A stretch of 64,000 bases of DNA from Bradyrhizobium sp. ARR65 (GCF_000472385.1 NZ_AWZU01000034.1:22764-86763), one strand, 5' to 3'; numbered from the stretch's first letter, positions 17,359 to 25,348 are shown. Notes: a model not told the origin generated them from the sequence alone. Made by a program: numbers and translations.

Positions 17359-18828
17359 GTGCTGGAAGATTTTTCACGCCGGACGTTTGCGAAGCTTGCG
17401 GGCCTTGCGCTCGGCATCGCCGCGGCGCCCGCGAAAGCGGACGAGACGCCCGCGCAGCCGGCGGCCGGCCGACTGGCGTCCGGCAGCTTCCCAAGCGGAT
17501 TCATCTGGGGCACGGCCACGTCGGCCTATCAGATCGAGGGCGCCGTCAATGAGGACGGGCGCGGGCGCTCGATCTGGGATACCTTTTCGCATCAACAAGG
17601 CCATATCGCCGACGGGACGAATGCCGATCGGGCCAATGATCACTATCACCGCTACAAGGAAGATGTCGGGCTGATCAGGGAGCTTGGCGTCAAGGCCTAT
17701 CGCTTCTCCATCGCCTGGCCGCGGGTGTTTCCGGAAGGGGCCGGCGCGCCCAACCCTAAGGGCCTCGATTTTTACAGCCACCTCGTGGACGAGCTGCTGG
17801 CGAATGGCATCGAGCCCTATGCGACGCTCTATCATTGGGATCTGCCGCAGGCGCTGCAGGACCGCGTGGGCGGCTGGCAGTCCACCGAGACTTCAAAGGC
17901 CTTCGCGGACTATGCGGCCTATGTGGCGGAGCGGCTAACCGATCGCGTGAAGACCATCTTCACCATCAACGAAGTGGGGCGCTTCGTGAATTTCGGCTAT
18001 GGCCTCGGCATCGATGCGCCGGGACTCAAGCTTCCCCAGAAACAGCTCAATCAGGTTCGTCACAACGTCGCCTTGGCCCACGGACTTTCCGTGCAGGCCG
18101 TTCGCGCTCATGGGCATGCCGGGACGAAGGTCGGCCCGGCTGAGAACATCGCTGCCTGCTTGCCTGCGATCGACACGCCGGAGAATGTCCGCGCCGCGGA
18201 GATCGCCACGCGCGAACTCAACGCCGGCTTTCTCAACGTGATCCTCGAGGGCAAATACACCGACCACTTCCTTGCCTATGCCGGCGCGAACGCACCGACC
18301 TTTACCGAGGACGAGCTGAAGATCATCGGCTCAAGGAATGATTTCATCGGCCTGAACATCTATGCCCCGCAATTCTATGTGGTTGCCGCCGAGCACGCTC
18401 CCGGCTTTTCGGTGCTGCCTTTCCCGAGTTCTTTTCCGCATATGAGCTCGGAATGGCTCAGGATAGGTCCGGAGACCGCCTATTGGGTGCCGCGGCTGGC
18501 GGCGAAGATCTGGGACGTCGAGACCATTTATATCAGCGAAAACGGCACGTCGTCGTCTGACGAGATCAGGCCCGACGGCAAGATCTACGATCTCGACCGC
18601 ATCATGTATCTGCGCAACTATCTCACGCAACTCCAGCGCGCGGTCGCGGAGGGCGCGCCGGTTCGCGGCTATTTTCTCTGGAGCCTGATGGATAATTTCG
18701 AATGGATTTTCGGCCTGGAGAAGCGCTTCGGGATCTACCATGTCGATTTCGAAACGTTGGTGCGCAGGCCGAAGCTCAGCGCATCCTTTTACCGTAATGT
18801 CATCGCGCGCAACGCGATCGACGTTTAG
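17359..18828 (+). CDS. GH1 beta-glucosidase with twin-arginine signal
   Basis: A 489-residue glycoside hydrolase family 1 enzyme. The N-terminus (EDFSRRTFAKLAGLAL) is a Tat signal ending around residue 30, so it is exported folded. Family motifs are SGFIWGTATSAYQIEGA, TLYHWDLPQALQD, the acid/base Glu at about residue 205 in TINEV and the nucleophile Glu at about residue 394 in YISENGT, with FLWSLMDNFEW near the end. The usual TxNEP acid/base motif reads TINEV here. The GTG start is preferred over a TTG 6 bp earlier because AGGGGG then sits 8 bp upstream. It likely hydrolyses beta-glucosides in the periplasm. Confidence 0.87.
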   Translation: MLEDFSRRTFAKLAGLALGIAAAPAKADETPAQPAAGRLASGSFPSGFIWGTATSAYQIEGAVNEDGRGRSIWDTFSHQQGHIADGTNADRANDHYHRYKEDVGLIRELGVKAYRFSIAWPRVFPEGAGAPNPKGLDFYSHLVDELLANGIEPYATLYHWDLPQALQDRVGGWQSTETSKAFADYAAYVAERLTDRVKTIFTINEVGRFVNFGYGLGIDAPGLKLPQKQLNQVRHNVALAHGLSVQAVRAHGHAGTKVGPAENIAACLPAIDTPENVRAAEIATRELNAGFLNVILEGKYTDHFLAYAGANAPTFTEDELKIIGSRNDFIGLNIYAPQFYVVAAEHAPGFSVLPFPSSFPHMSSEWLRIGPETAYWVPRLAAKIWDVETIYISENGTSSSDEIRPDGKIYDLDRIMYLRNYLTQLQRAVAEGAPVRGYFLWSLMDNFEWIFGLEKRFGIYHVDFETLVRRPKLSASFYRNVIARNAIDV

Positions 18829-18855
18829 GCCGGGAGGGCCGTGCCCGGCCTTTTT
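18827..18855 (+). terminator. Rho-independent terminator after the GH1 gene
   Basis: AGGCCGGG (18827-18834) pairs with CCCGGCCT (18844-18851) across a nine-base loop and runs into TTTTT. The stem begins inside the stop codon of the GH1 gene, so transcription should end immediately after it. Confidence 0.75.
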
Positions 18856-18890
18856 GCGAAGCACCATCAGTCCCTAGAGCCGGCTGTGCC

Positions 18891-19217
18891 TCAGTCGCGC
18901 CGGCGTAGGCCGAGCGAGCGGACCTTGCCTTCAAATTCGTCCTGGATGTCTTCAAGGGTCGGAAGGTGCAGCCGGCGCAACTGCGCGTGCACCCTCTTGG
19001 CGGGCTCGGACCTCAAATCCCGCTTGAAATTGGTGATCAACTCGGCCGCCGAACCGTAGCCGCGGTAGCGCTCGATTTCGGCCCGGGTCGCGTCCTGCAG
19101 ATGCTGCAGCGTCCGTCGGTCGGAATCCGACTTGCCGTCCGGCCTTGCCCGCATCACCGGCTCAAACGCTTTGTCGATCACGAACTCGGCAAGCTGGCGT
19201 TTGCTGTTGGCGACCAT
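18891..19217 (-). CDS. conserved hypothetical, 108 residues, helical and charged
   Basis: I do not recognise a named family. The protein is 108 residues, mostly charged and probably helical (DRRTLQHLQDATRAEIERYR, then DEFEGKVRSLGLRRRD), with no signal peptide or membrane segment. The ATG follows GGAGAGAG at a good distance. The gene points towards the GH1 terminator and stands alone. Similar small proteins occur in Bradyrhizobium genomes as hypothetical. Confidence 0.55.
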   Translation of the reverse strand: MVANSKRQLAEFVIDKAFEPVMRARPDGKSDSDRRTLQHLQDATRAEIERYRGYGSAAELITNFKRDLRSEPAKRVHAQLRRLHLPTLEDIQDEFEGKVRSLGLRRRD

Positions 19218-19403
19218 CGCTCTCTCCTCAATTCGATTTTTGAATCAAACCAGAGAGGGGCGGCAAGGTTCGGCTCTGCCGGTGGTGGACGGTAGTGGGA
19301 GGCGCCCAACGATCGGGCAGTCCTGTGACATAGGAACGAAACTCGCACATGGGAATTGAAGGAACATCAACAAACATTGAATGCGTGCGGGACGCGTCAG
19401 GTC

Positions 19404-19547
19404 ATGAGCTATCTCGGGAAGTTGACGTTCGCCACCACGGCCATTTTACTCATTGGCGGCGGGATTTGGGCTAATCTGGTGAAATCGCCGCTGCCCGAAA
19501 TGCGCGGCGTCTGGGTCACTCAGGCCATGCGCGGCATGGCATATTGA
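19404..19547 (+). CDS. small single-span membrane protein, hypothetical
   Basis: From the ATG at 19404 the frame gives 47 residues with one hydrophobic segment (LTFATTAILLIGGGIW) and a short exposed tail. A start 48 bp upstream is in frame but adds a polar stretch with no signal character. No family is recognised. It is followed at 47 bp by another small exported protein gene in the same direction. Confidence 0.4.
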   Translation: MSYLGKLTFATTAILLIGGGIWANLVKSPLPEMRGVWVTQAMRGMAY

Positions 19548-19594
19548 AGCCGCAAAGTTACGCTTTCATCGTAGACCTGCCACGCGTTTAGGTC

Positions 19595-19957
19595 ATGCTG
19601 ATGAGACAGGGACGCTTTGTGCTGGTGCTCACCTGCGTGCTTGCAGCGCTGCCGGTCAAGTCCGTAACGGCGCGGGACGACGGCCGTTACGCCAATTCTC
19701 CGCTCAAACCCTGGTTTGACAGTCTGAAGAGCAGCAAGGGGCTATGTTGTTCCGTGGCTGACGGCTATGCGGTCGCCGATCCGGATTGGGACTCCAAGGA
19801 CGGCCATTACCGCGTCCGCATCGATGGCGAGTGGATCACCGTGCCCGACGATGCCGTAATCACGGAACCCAATCGCGCCGGCCGCACCATGGTGTGGCCG
19901 ATCAAGGGCTCGCTGGGCACCACGATCCGTTGCTTCCTGCCGGGCAGCATGAGCTGA
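19595..19957 (+). CDS. small exported hypothetical protein
   Basis: A 120-residue protein with a clear N-terminal signal peptide (RFVLVLTCVLAALPVKSVTA) and a mature part rich in Trp, Asp and Gly that carries a GLCCSVADG cysteine pair and a third Cys near the end (TIRCFLPG), as in small periplasmic proteins. The function is unknown. Proteins of this shape are frequent in Bradyrhizobium and relatives. Two ATG codons 6 bp apart could serve as start. Confidence 0.6.
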   Translation: MLMRQGRFVLVLTCVLAALPVKSVTARDDGRYANSPLKPWFDSLKSSKGLCCSVADGYAVADPDWDSKDGHYRVRIDGEWITVPDDAVITEPNRAGRTMVWPIKGSLGTTIRCFLPGSMS

Positions 19958-19991
19958 AAGGCCACGCTGGCTGCTGCCTGCCGCCGAGCGA

Positions 19992-20263
19992 ATGGACAAT
20001 CATGATGACCGATACGGGTTAAGAGAAGTCGCTGAGCCCGCGCGCAGCGATGCGGCATCGGCATTGCGTGGCTGATCGCAATTATGGCAGCCATCGCCAT
20101 TGTGGCCCCGCTGTACGCCTACACACCTTGGAAGAGTCAAACCGCCAGCGATAGCGCCAACAGCAACAGCGCGCCGATCAGCTAGGGCGCCGGTGGCTCG
20201 ACGGGGCCGGCGCCGACCATGCCGGGTCAGACCGCGCCAAGCTCCAATTCACCTTCGCGTTGA
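19992..20263 (+). pseudogene. small membrane protein gene, frameshifted and stopped
   Basis: A frame that starts at ATG 19992 (MDNHDDRYGLREVAEP) ends after about 27 residues, while a neighbouring frame that has no start codon of its own continues with a typical membrane segment (GIGIAWLIAIMAAIAIV, then APLYAYTPWKSQ). That frame then meets TAG at 20183 and resumes a Ser/Pro/Gly-rich tail to TGA at 20261. A single frameshift near 20060 and one nonsense change would restore a small single-span protein of about 90 residues. The inference rests on reading the frames together and has not been compared with an intact homologue. Confidence 0.45.
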
Positions 20264-20277
20264 TGCCGGGCGCCATA

Positions 20278-20302
20278 GGAACGGCCGCTCGTAGATTTCG
20301 TT
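20278..20302 (+). promoter_or_regulatory. EcfG-type promoter upstream of the DUF2231 gene
   Basis: GGAAC (20278-20282), 16 bases, then CGTT (20299-20302): an exact match to the EcfG consensus. It lies 45 bp before the start codon of the DUF2231 membrane protein gene and would also serve the overlapping sugar dehydrogenase gene. Confidence 0.6.
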
Positions 20303-20346
20303 TCCGACACAGCCGCACCGAAGAATGACAGCTCGGAGACGTCGAT

Positions 20347-20799
20347 TTGACCTCGGATAACGTCCTCCGCCCGACCTTGCATATCGCCGGGCATCCGATC
20401 CACCCAATGCTGGTGCCGTTTCCGATCGTCTGTTTCATCGGAGCCTTGCTGACCGACATCGCCTTCGCGCTGACCGCCGAAATGATGTGGGCGGATTTCT
20501 CGGCCTGGCTGCTTTTGGTCGGCCTGATCATGGGCGTGCTGGCGGCGATTGCCGGTCTCACCGATTTTCTCGGCAACCGGATGATCCGGGCGCAGAAGCC
20601 AGCATGGCCTCATATGCTCGGCAACCTGCTCGTGCTCATCATCGCTTTCTTCAACACCATGGTGCACACCCGCGACGCCTGGACCTCGGTCGTCCCCACC
20701 GGCCTGATCCTGTCGGCGATCACCGTCCTTATCCTGCCGATCACCGGCTGGCTGGGCTGGTCCATGGTGTATCGTCACGGCGTCGGAGCGGTGCGATGA
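20347..20799 (+). CDS. DUF2231 membrane protein
   Basis: A 150-residue inner-membrane protein with four hydrophobic segments and the family start HIAGHPIHPMLVPFP, which defines DUF2231 proteins. Function is not established; the family often sits with redox or stress genes. The start is TTG (20347). It ends in an ATGA overlap with the sugar dehydrogenase gene, so the two form one unit, probably under the EcfG-type promoter upstream. Confidence 0.8.
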   Translation: MTSDNVLRPTLHIAGHPIHPMLVPFPIVCFIGALLTDIAFALTAEMMWADFSAWLLLVGLIMGVLAAIAGLTDFLGNRMIRAQKPAWPHMLGNLLVLIIAFFNTMVHTRDAWTSVVPTGLILSAITVLILPITGWLGWSMVYRHGVGAVR

Positions 20800-22142
20800 T
20801 GGTATCGAAGGCGGCGATGGTACGCGCCAGGCGTGTCGGCGGCCTCGTGCTGCTGTGCGGCGCGGTGCTTTCATTGGCCGGCTGCGACGACGGCGGCGAC
20901 CCCAAGGCGCAGATCGGGCCGCACCCGAATCTTCCTGCTCTCAGTCAGTATCTTCTGCCGCCGGTGCACATTGCCCATGTGATCGGATGGAGAGAGGGCG
21001 AGACGCCGACCGTCGCGCAAGGGCTGAAGATCCAGCCGCTCGCGACGGGGCTGGAGCATCCGCGCTCGCTCTATGTACTGCCCAATGGCGATATCCTGGT
21101 GGTGGAATCCAAGGCGCCGCCAGCCCCGTCCATCAAGCGGCCCAAGGATATCGCGATGGGACTCGTTGAATCCTGGGCGACCTCCGGCGGGTCGACCGGG
21201 CCGAGCAATCGCATCACGTTGTTGCGCGATGCCAATGGCGATGGCGTGCCGGAACAGCGCAGCGTTTTCCTCGACCATCTCAATTCGCCCTTCGGCGTGG
21301 CGCTCGTCGGCAATGATCTCTACGTCGCCGACACCGATGCCATCGTCCGATATCCCTATACGGAGGGCGAGACCAAGATGACGGAGGCCGGCAGCAAGCT
21401 TGCCGATCTGCCGGGCGGCCCGATCGATCATCACTGGACCAAGAGCATGGCCGCGAGCGCCGATGGTTCGCTGCTCTATGTCGGGGTCGGCTCCAACAGC
21501 AACATCACTGAGAATGGCATGGAGGCGGAGAAGAACCGCGCCGCGATCCTGGAAGTCGAGCGCGACACCGGGCGCTGGCGCGTCTATGCGGGCGGATTGC
21601 GCAATCCGACCGGCTTGAGCTTCGAACCGCAGAGCCATGCGCTGTGGGCGATCGTGAACGAGCGCGACGAGCTGGGGCCTGACCTCGTGCCCGATTACAT
21701 GACCTCGGTCAAAGAGGGCGGCTTCTATGGCTGGCCCTACAGCTATTTCGGCCAGAACGTCGATCCGCGGGTCGAACCGCAGCGACCGGACCTGGTCGCG
21801 AAAGCCATCGTGCCGGATTATGCGCTGAGCTCGCACGTGGCGCCGCTGGGGCTTGCATTCTATACGGGCAGCAGCCTTCCGCAGAATTATCGCGGTGGCG
21901 CCTTTGTCGGCGAGCACGGCAGTTGGAACCGGCCAAATCTGAATGGCTACAAGGTCGTGTTCGTGCCCTTCAGCAATGGACAGCCGAACGGCCCGGCCCA
22001 GGACGTTGTGACCGGATTTCTCAACGACCAGGGACAGGCGCGTGGTCGCCCCGTGGGCGTAGCGTTCGACAAGACCGGCGCCCTGTTGATCGCGGACGAC
22101 GTCGGCAACACCGTCTGGCGCGTTTCAGCCGCGGGCGGCTGA
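20796..22142 (+). CDS. sorbosone/PQQ-type sugar dehydrogenase, lipoprotein
   Basis: A 448-residue protein with a lipoprotein signal (LLCGAVLSLAGC, the Cys being the lipidated residue at about 30) and a beta-propeller of the L-sorbosone dehydrogenase/soluble glucose dehydrogenase type: LATGLEHPRSLYVLPNGDILVVES, LNSPFGVALVGNDLYVAD, GGLRNPTGLSF and VGEHGSWNRP. The family oxidises aldoses or aldehydes with PQQ on the periplasmic side. The ATG overlaps the DUF2231 stop, so a membrane DUF2231 protein and this dehydrogenase are made together and might work as a pair. Cofactor use is inferred from the family. Confidence 0.8.
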   Translation: MMVSKAAMVRARRVGGLVLLCGAVLSLAGCDDGGDPKAQIGPHPNLPALSQYLLPPVHIAHVIGWREGETPTVAQGLKIQPLATGLEHPRSLYVLPNGDILVVESKAPPAPSIKRPKDIAMGLVESWATSGGSTGPSNRITLLRDANGDGVPEQRSVFLDHLNSPFGVALVGNDLYVADTDAIVRYPYTEGETKMTEAGSKLADLPGGPIDHHWTKSMAASADGSLLYVGVGSNSNITENGMEAEKNRAAILEVERDTGRWRVYAGGLRNPTGLSFEPQSHALWAIVNERDELGPDLVPDYMTSVKEGGFYGWPYSYFGQNVDPRVEPQRPDLVAKAIVPDYALSSHVAPLGLAFYTGSSLPQNYRGGAFVGEHGSWNRPNLNGYKVVFVPFSNGQPNGPAQDVVTGFLNDQGQARGRPVGVAFDKTGALLIADDVGNTVWRVSAAGG

Positions 22143-22188
22143 AACGCGACGCGAAGCGCCACGGCTATCCTCTCCGTCGATGCTTGGC

Positions 22189-22380
22189 TTATGAGCGTAC
22201 GCTGAACAGTCCAGCGTGGTCGAGCACAGCGACAGCCTCTAAGGCCGACTGTTCTTCGCACAGGCGCCTCTCGAGATATCGCCTTTCAACCTCGGTCAGC
22301 TTGGTTGTGAGCAGGCGGCGATACCTCTCAATGTTGCTCTTGTGGGCACGCAAACGGGCAATCGTCTGGTCCATTGTCAT
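22189..22380 (-). CDS. small helical conserved hypothetical, 63 residues
   Basis: A 63-residue protein, highly charged, very likely one or two helices (TIARLRAHKSNIERYRRLL and ERRYLERRLCEEQSALEAV). No signal, no membrane segment, no recognised domain. Similar short helical proteins are common in Bradyrhizobium. An AT-rich upstream region may hold its promoter. Confidence 0.5.
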   Translation of the reverse strand: MTMDQTIARLRAHKSNIERYRRLLTTKLTEVERRYLERRLCEEQSALEAVAVLDHAGLFSVRS

Positions 22381-22691
22381 GCGTCTCGCAAATATAAAAT
22401 ATGAAAATACTTTTGGGGAGCAAAATTTAAATAAAAAGACGGCTTGTGAAAAGTTGAAATTTTAATTCGTGAATTTGCGGCGCGAACCCGAACCTCGGTC
22501 GTGCCGCCTTGTACGTGCCAGGAATACCAGAAATGTGGGAATTCGGCGGCGGTCGAGGTGCCGGCGGGAGCTCCGGGGGAGTACGGACCGAAGATTCGAT
22601 ATATTTAAATGATTCAACTTAATAAATGTATTCGCATTTAAATTGAATTGGTTTTATATTGTCGTCGTTTCCAATTATGGAGGAGGTCTTT
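22381..22691. other. AT-rich intergenic region between divergent small genes
   Basis: This 311-bp stretch is AT-rich at both ends, unlike the GC-rich surroundings, with a GC-rich middle (about 22470-22590). It contains an AAATG-N6-CATTT inverted repeat near 22620-22640 and ends in a strong GGAGGAGGTC ribosome site for the next gene. I see no coding potential. The AT-rich parts probably hold promoters for the two divergent small genes. Confidence 0.5.
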
Positions 22692-22877
22692 ATGAAATCG
22701 GTAATTTTGCTCGCTATCGCTGCGTTGCTTGGCCTGACCCTCGCATCGACCACTGTACCGTCATATGCGGCGGCCCCGGGGGCCATGAGTGGCAAGGGAG
22801 ACTGGGCGACGAAGGGATACAATCAGGCCGCCAAAGACAAGCAGATGAAATCCACGAAAGCGAAGAAGCAGCAGTAA
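22692..22877 (+). CDS. small exported lysine-rich protein
   Basis: A 61-residue protein with a textbook signal peptide (SVILLAIAALLGLTLAS, cleavage after SYA) and a short, very basic mature part ending KSTKAKKQQ. The ATG follows an exceptionally strong GGAGGAGG site and a terminator follows the gene, so it is probably highly expressed. Function unknown; a periplasmic cation-binding or stress peptide is possible. Confidence 0.65.
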   Translation: MKSVILLAIAALLGLTLASTTVPSYAAAPGAMSGKGDWATKGYNQAAKDKQMKSTKAKKQQ

Positions 22878-22900
22878 GGCCTCTTCCATACAATCATTTA

Positions 22901-22931
22901 AGCCTCGGCAATCCGAGGCTTTCTTCTTTTT
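22901..22931 (+). terminator. Rho-independent terminator after the small exported protein gene
   Basis: AGCCTCGG (22901-22908) and CCGAGGCT (22913-22920) form a perfect eight-base-pair stem with a four-base loop, followed by TTCTTCTTTTT. It lies 23 bp after the stop of the small basic exported protein. Confidence 0.85.
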
Positions 22932-22964
22932 ACACAGCTCACTTTCTTCTTTTTACACAGCTCA
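22921..22964. repeat. tandem direct repeat of the terminator tail
   Basis: A 21-bp sequence beginning TTCTTCTTTTTACAC occurs twice with a 23-bp period (22921-22941 and 22944-22964). The first copy supplies the U-tract of the terminator. It looks like a recent local duplication. Confidence 0.8.
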
Positions 22965-23059
22965 AATGCTGGATCATGAGACTGCGTTCCGATCTCGGAT
23001 CGGCACCGCGACGAGTGCGACGAGGTTCCTGATGCTCCGGCATCATCGTCTCCGCACGC

Positions 23060-23230
23060 TCACGCCGTGTGGCCGGGATCGACGTTCTTGGGCTGCTTCT
23101 TCTCACGCTGCGGCGTCATCTTGGCGGGATCCGGCTCACCCGGTACGCCACGTGGGCCGAACTGCCGGCGCTGAATGTCTTCTTCGGAATGCTCGGGTTC
23201 AATGCCGTTTGGCTCGCGAGGTTTGGCCAC
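23060..23230 (-). CDS. small basic hypothetical protein, 56 residues, GTG start
   Basis: From GTG at 23230 the frame gives 56 residues, hydrophilic and rich in Pro, Glu, Lys and Arg (AKPREPNGIEPEHSEEDIQRR, then KMTPQREKKQPKNVDPGH). GGAAGGAG lies 6 bp before the GTG, an excellent ribosome site, which is the main reason to accept so short a gene. No domain is recognised; the composition suggests a disordered protein. A near-consensus EcfG promoter lies upstream on the same strand. Confidence 0.6.
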   Translation of the reverse strand: MAKPREPNGIEPEHSEEDIQRRQFGPRGVPGEPDPAKMTPQREKKQPKNVDPGHTA

Positions 23231-23270
23231 GGAACACTCCTTCCGGTGCTGACGACATCTGTCGATGGCT

Positions 23271-23295
23271 AATGCGCAAAGCAAGGGCGCGTTCC
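23271..23295 (-). promoter_or_regulatory. possible EcfG-type promoter for the 56-residue gene
   Basis: On the reverse strand GGAAC (23295-23291) is followed after 16 bases by CATT (23274-23271), one mismatch from the CGTT consensus. It is 41 bp upstream of the GTG start. Confidence 0.35.
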
Positions 23296-23333
23296 CAGCG
23301 AGTGAATGTGTTCATGAAATCGCTGGGAGATCG

Positions 23334-23358
23334 GGAACGGGAGACACCGTCGCCGGTT
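23334..23358 (+). promoter_or_regulatory. possible EcfG-type promoter for the CBS-domain gene
   Basis: GGAAC (23334-23338), 16 bases, then GGTT (23355-23358). Only the first base of the -10 element differs from the CGTT consensus. It lies 28 bp before the CBS-domain gene. Confidence 0.5.
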
Positions 23359-23385
23359 GGTGGCCAAACTTAAGCGGAGGACGTC

Positions 23386-23820
23386 ATGAGAGTCTCTGAA
23401 GTAATGACGGCGGATGTTCAGCTTTGCACTCCCGAGGACACGGTGAGAGATGCAGCGGAGGCGATGTCGGAGCTTGACGTCGGACTGCTGCCGGTTGCGG
23501 AGGATGATCATCTCGTCGGAATGATTTCGGATCGGGACATCGCCGTCCGCGCGATCGGAAAGGGGCGTGGTCCCGACACCAGGATCAGAGCGGTGATGAC
23601 GCCGGACGTGAAATATTGCTTCGATGATCAGGATGTCGAGGAGGTTTCCTGGACCATGGGCGACATCCAGGTGAGGCGCCTGCCGGTGCTCAATCGTCGG
23701 AAGCGGCTGGTCGGAATCATCTCGCTTGGCGACATCGCACGAAGCCAGGCGGGTGATGTCACCGCGGCCTCGCTGCACCAGATCTGCCAGCCGGGCGGCC
23801 AGCATACGCAGATCGGTTGA
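23386..23820 (+). CDS. tandem CBS-domain protein
   Basis: A 144-residue protein consisting of two CBS domains (about residues 5-60 and 70-130): VSEVMTADVQLCTPEDTVRDAAE, LVGMISDRDIAVRAIGKG and VRRLPVLNRRKRLVGIISLGD. CBS pairs bind adenine nucleotides and sense energy status; stand-alone versions are common in stress regulons. The ATG follows GGAGGACGTC. It stands alone between an EcfG-like promoter and a terminator. Confidence 0.88.
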   Translation: MRVSEVMTADVQLCTPEDTVRDAAEAMSELDVGLLPVAEDDHLVGMISDRDIAVRAIGKGRGPDTRIRAVMTPDVKYCFDDQDVEEVSWTMGDIQVRRLPVLNRRKRLVGIISLGDIARSQAGDVTAASLHQICQPGGQHTQIG

Positions 23821-23847
23821 GGCGGCAAACGTCGGAATATCAAAACA

Positions 23848-23880
23848 AGAGAGGCGGTCCAAAAGGCCGCCTCTTCCGTT
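23848..23880. terminator. bidirectional terminator between convergent genes
   Basis: AGAGGCGG (23850-23857) pairs with CCGCCTCT (23867-23874) across a nine-base loop. A-rich sequence lies on the left and T-rich sequence on the right, so it can serve both the CBS gene and the convergent gene at 23909. Confidence 0.6.
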
Positions 23881-23908
23881 TGCTTCATCGTTGCTGCGTA
23901 CCGGATCG

Positions 23909-24289
23909 TTACTGGCAGAGATGCCGTAAGCCATCCGCGCCTATGAAGGCCGTTCCGGGCTCACAGGCAAAGCCGCTATAGGGATTATTATAATAGCCGT
24001 TATAGGCATAGGCGTTGTAGGCGAACGGTGCGGTTGCAATCGCGCCTGCCGTTCCGATCGCGCCGCCGATGACGTCCGCGGCGACGTCGCCCGGCCAGAA
24101 ACCGCGATTATAGGAGCCGTAGTAGCCCGGCTCGTAGTAGCCGCCACCGTAGTAGCCATGCCGATAGTAGGCGCGCTCCTGCTGGAGCTTGTTTTGTACC
24201 GGCATGGACCGCGCATGAGGATCGGCGAGTGCAGGCGAGGCCACTGCAGCCGTCATAACGGCAGTTACGGTCAAGAGCTTCAAGTTCAT
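23909..24289 (-). CDS. exported Tyr/Gly-rich protein, hypothetical
   Basis: A 126-residue protein with a signal peptide (LLTVTAVMTAAVASPALA) and a mature part full of Tyr and Gly (YYRHGYYGGGYYEPGYYGSY), followed by a short hydrophobic Gly/Ala segment (VIGGAIGTAGAIATAPF) and a C-terminal domain with two cysteines (FACEPGTAFIGADGLRHLC). Such BA14K-like or glycine-zipper-like exported proteins are widespread in rhizobia with no proven role, probably at the cell envelope. The start at 24289 places the signal directly at the N-terminus. Confidence 0.7.
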   Translation of the reverse strand: MNLKLLTVTAVMTAAVASPALADPHARSMPVQNKLQQERAYYRHGYYGGGYYEPGYYGSYNRGFWPGDVAADVIGGAIGTAGAIATAPFAYNAYAYNGYYNNPYSGFACEPGTAFIGADGLRHLCQ

Positions 24290-24318
24290 AAGTTGTCTCC
24301 GTCCTCGTGAGGCAAGCC

Positions 24319-24344
24319 AACGCATGCCGGCCACGGGCGTTTCC
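24319..24344 (-). promoter_or_regulatory. weak EcfG-like promoter for the Tyr/Gly-rich protein gene
   Basis: On the reverse strand GGAAA (24344-24340) is followed after 17 bases by CGTT (24322-24319). The -35 differs by one base from consensus. It lies 30 bp upstream of the start. Confidence 0.25.
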
Positions 24345-24487
24345 GGAACCCAAAGCTTTCGTCTCAAACGGATGTGAGGCTTCTAGTCAGGAGTTCCGCA
24401 ACCTTAACGCGCCAAGGCGCGCAGCCTGCCAGAGGAACATCGACCTGCTTCGCCGATTGAGCATTCATCTTGCCGCAGGAGTTCATG

Positions 24488-25348
24488 ATGCAACGCGAAT
24501 TTCCGCAGCCGCCCTATCCGAACCAAAAGCAGCCGATGCCCGGATTAACATCGAAAATGAATCCGCGGCCCGACCATGGCGAGACCAGCTACAAAGGATC
24601 GGGCAAGCTTGCGGGCATGAAGGCCGTCATCACCGGCGGTGATAGCGGGATCGGCCGCGCGGTCGCGATCGCTTATGCCCGTGAGGGTGCCGACGTCCTG
24701 ATCGCCTATCTCAATGAGAGCGAGGACGCGCAGGAGGTCAAAGCACGGATCGAGCACGAGGGGAGGAAGGCGGTGCTTATCCCCGGCGACCTCAGTGATC
24801 CACGCCACTGCCAATCCGTCATTCAACGCTCCGTCGACCAACTCGGCGGCATCGACATCCTCGTCAACAATGCGGCCCATCAGGCGACGTTCAGTGAGAT
24901 CACCGAGATCAGCGACGAGGAATGGGAGACCACCTTCAAGACCAACATTCATGCGATGTTCTATCTGACCAAGGCCGCCGTGCCGCATATGAAGCCCGGC
25001 AGCGCAATCATCAACACGGCGTCCGTCAACTCGGACATGCCAAACCCGATCCTGCTCGCCTATGCCACCACGAAGGGCGCGATCCAGAATTTCACCGGTG
25101 GGCTCGCACAGATGCTGGCGGAGAGGGGCATCCGGGTCAATGCGGTCGCACCGGGACCGATCTGGACGCCGCTGATCCCGTCGACCATGCCGGAGGAGGC
25201 GGTGAAGAATTTCGGCAGGCAAGTTCCGATGAAGCGGGCCGGACAACCGGCCGAGCTTGCGACGACCTATGTCATGCTGGCCGATCCGCTCTCGAGCTAC
25301 ACCTCGGGAACGACGATCGCGGTCACCGGGGGCAAGCCGTTCATTTGA
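24488..25348 (+). CDS. short-chain dehydrogenase/reductase, YghA type
   Basis: A 286-residue SDR with an N-terminal extension of about 40 residues before the Rossmann fold, as in YghA/GsiB-type stress SDRs. It has the cofactor motif TGGDSGIGRAV, the NNAA motif, a catalytic Ser in NTASVNSD and YATTKGA for the Tyr-Lys pair. Cofactor and substrate are unproven; relatives reduce or oxidise small aldehydes or alcohols. AGGAG lies 6 bp before the ATG at 24488 and only 3 bp before another ATG at 24485, so 24488 is preferred. Confidence 0.85.
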   Translation: MQREFPQPPYPNQKQPMPGLTSKMNPRPDHGETSYKGSGKLAGMKAVITGGDSGIGRAVAIAYAREGADVLIAYLNESEDAQEVKARIEHEGRKAVLIPGDLSDPRHCQSVIQRSVDQLGGIDILVNNAAHQATFSEITEISDEEWETTFKTNIHAMFYLTKAAVPHMKPGSAIINTASVNSDMPNPILLAYATTKGAIQNFTGGLAQMLAERGIRVNAVAPGPIWTPLIPSTMPEEAVKNFGRQVPMKRAGQPAELATTYVMLADPLSSYTSGTTIAVTGGKPFI

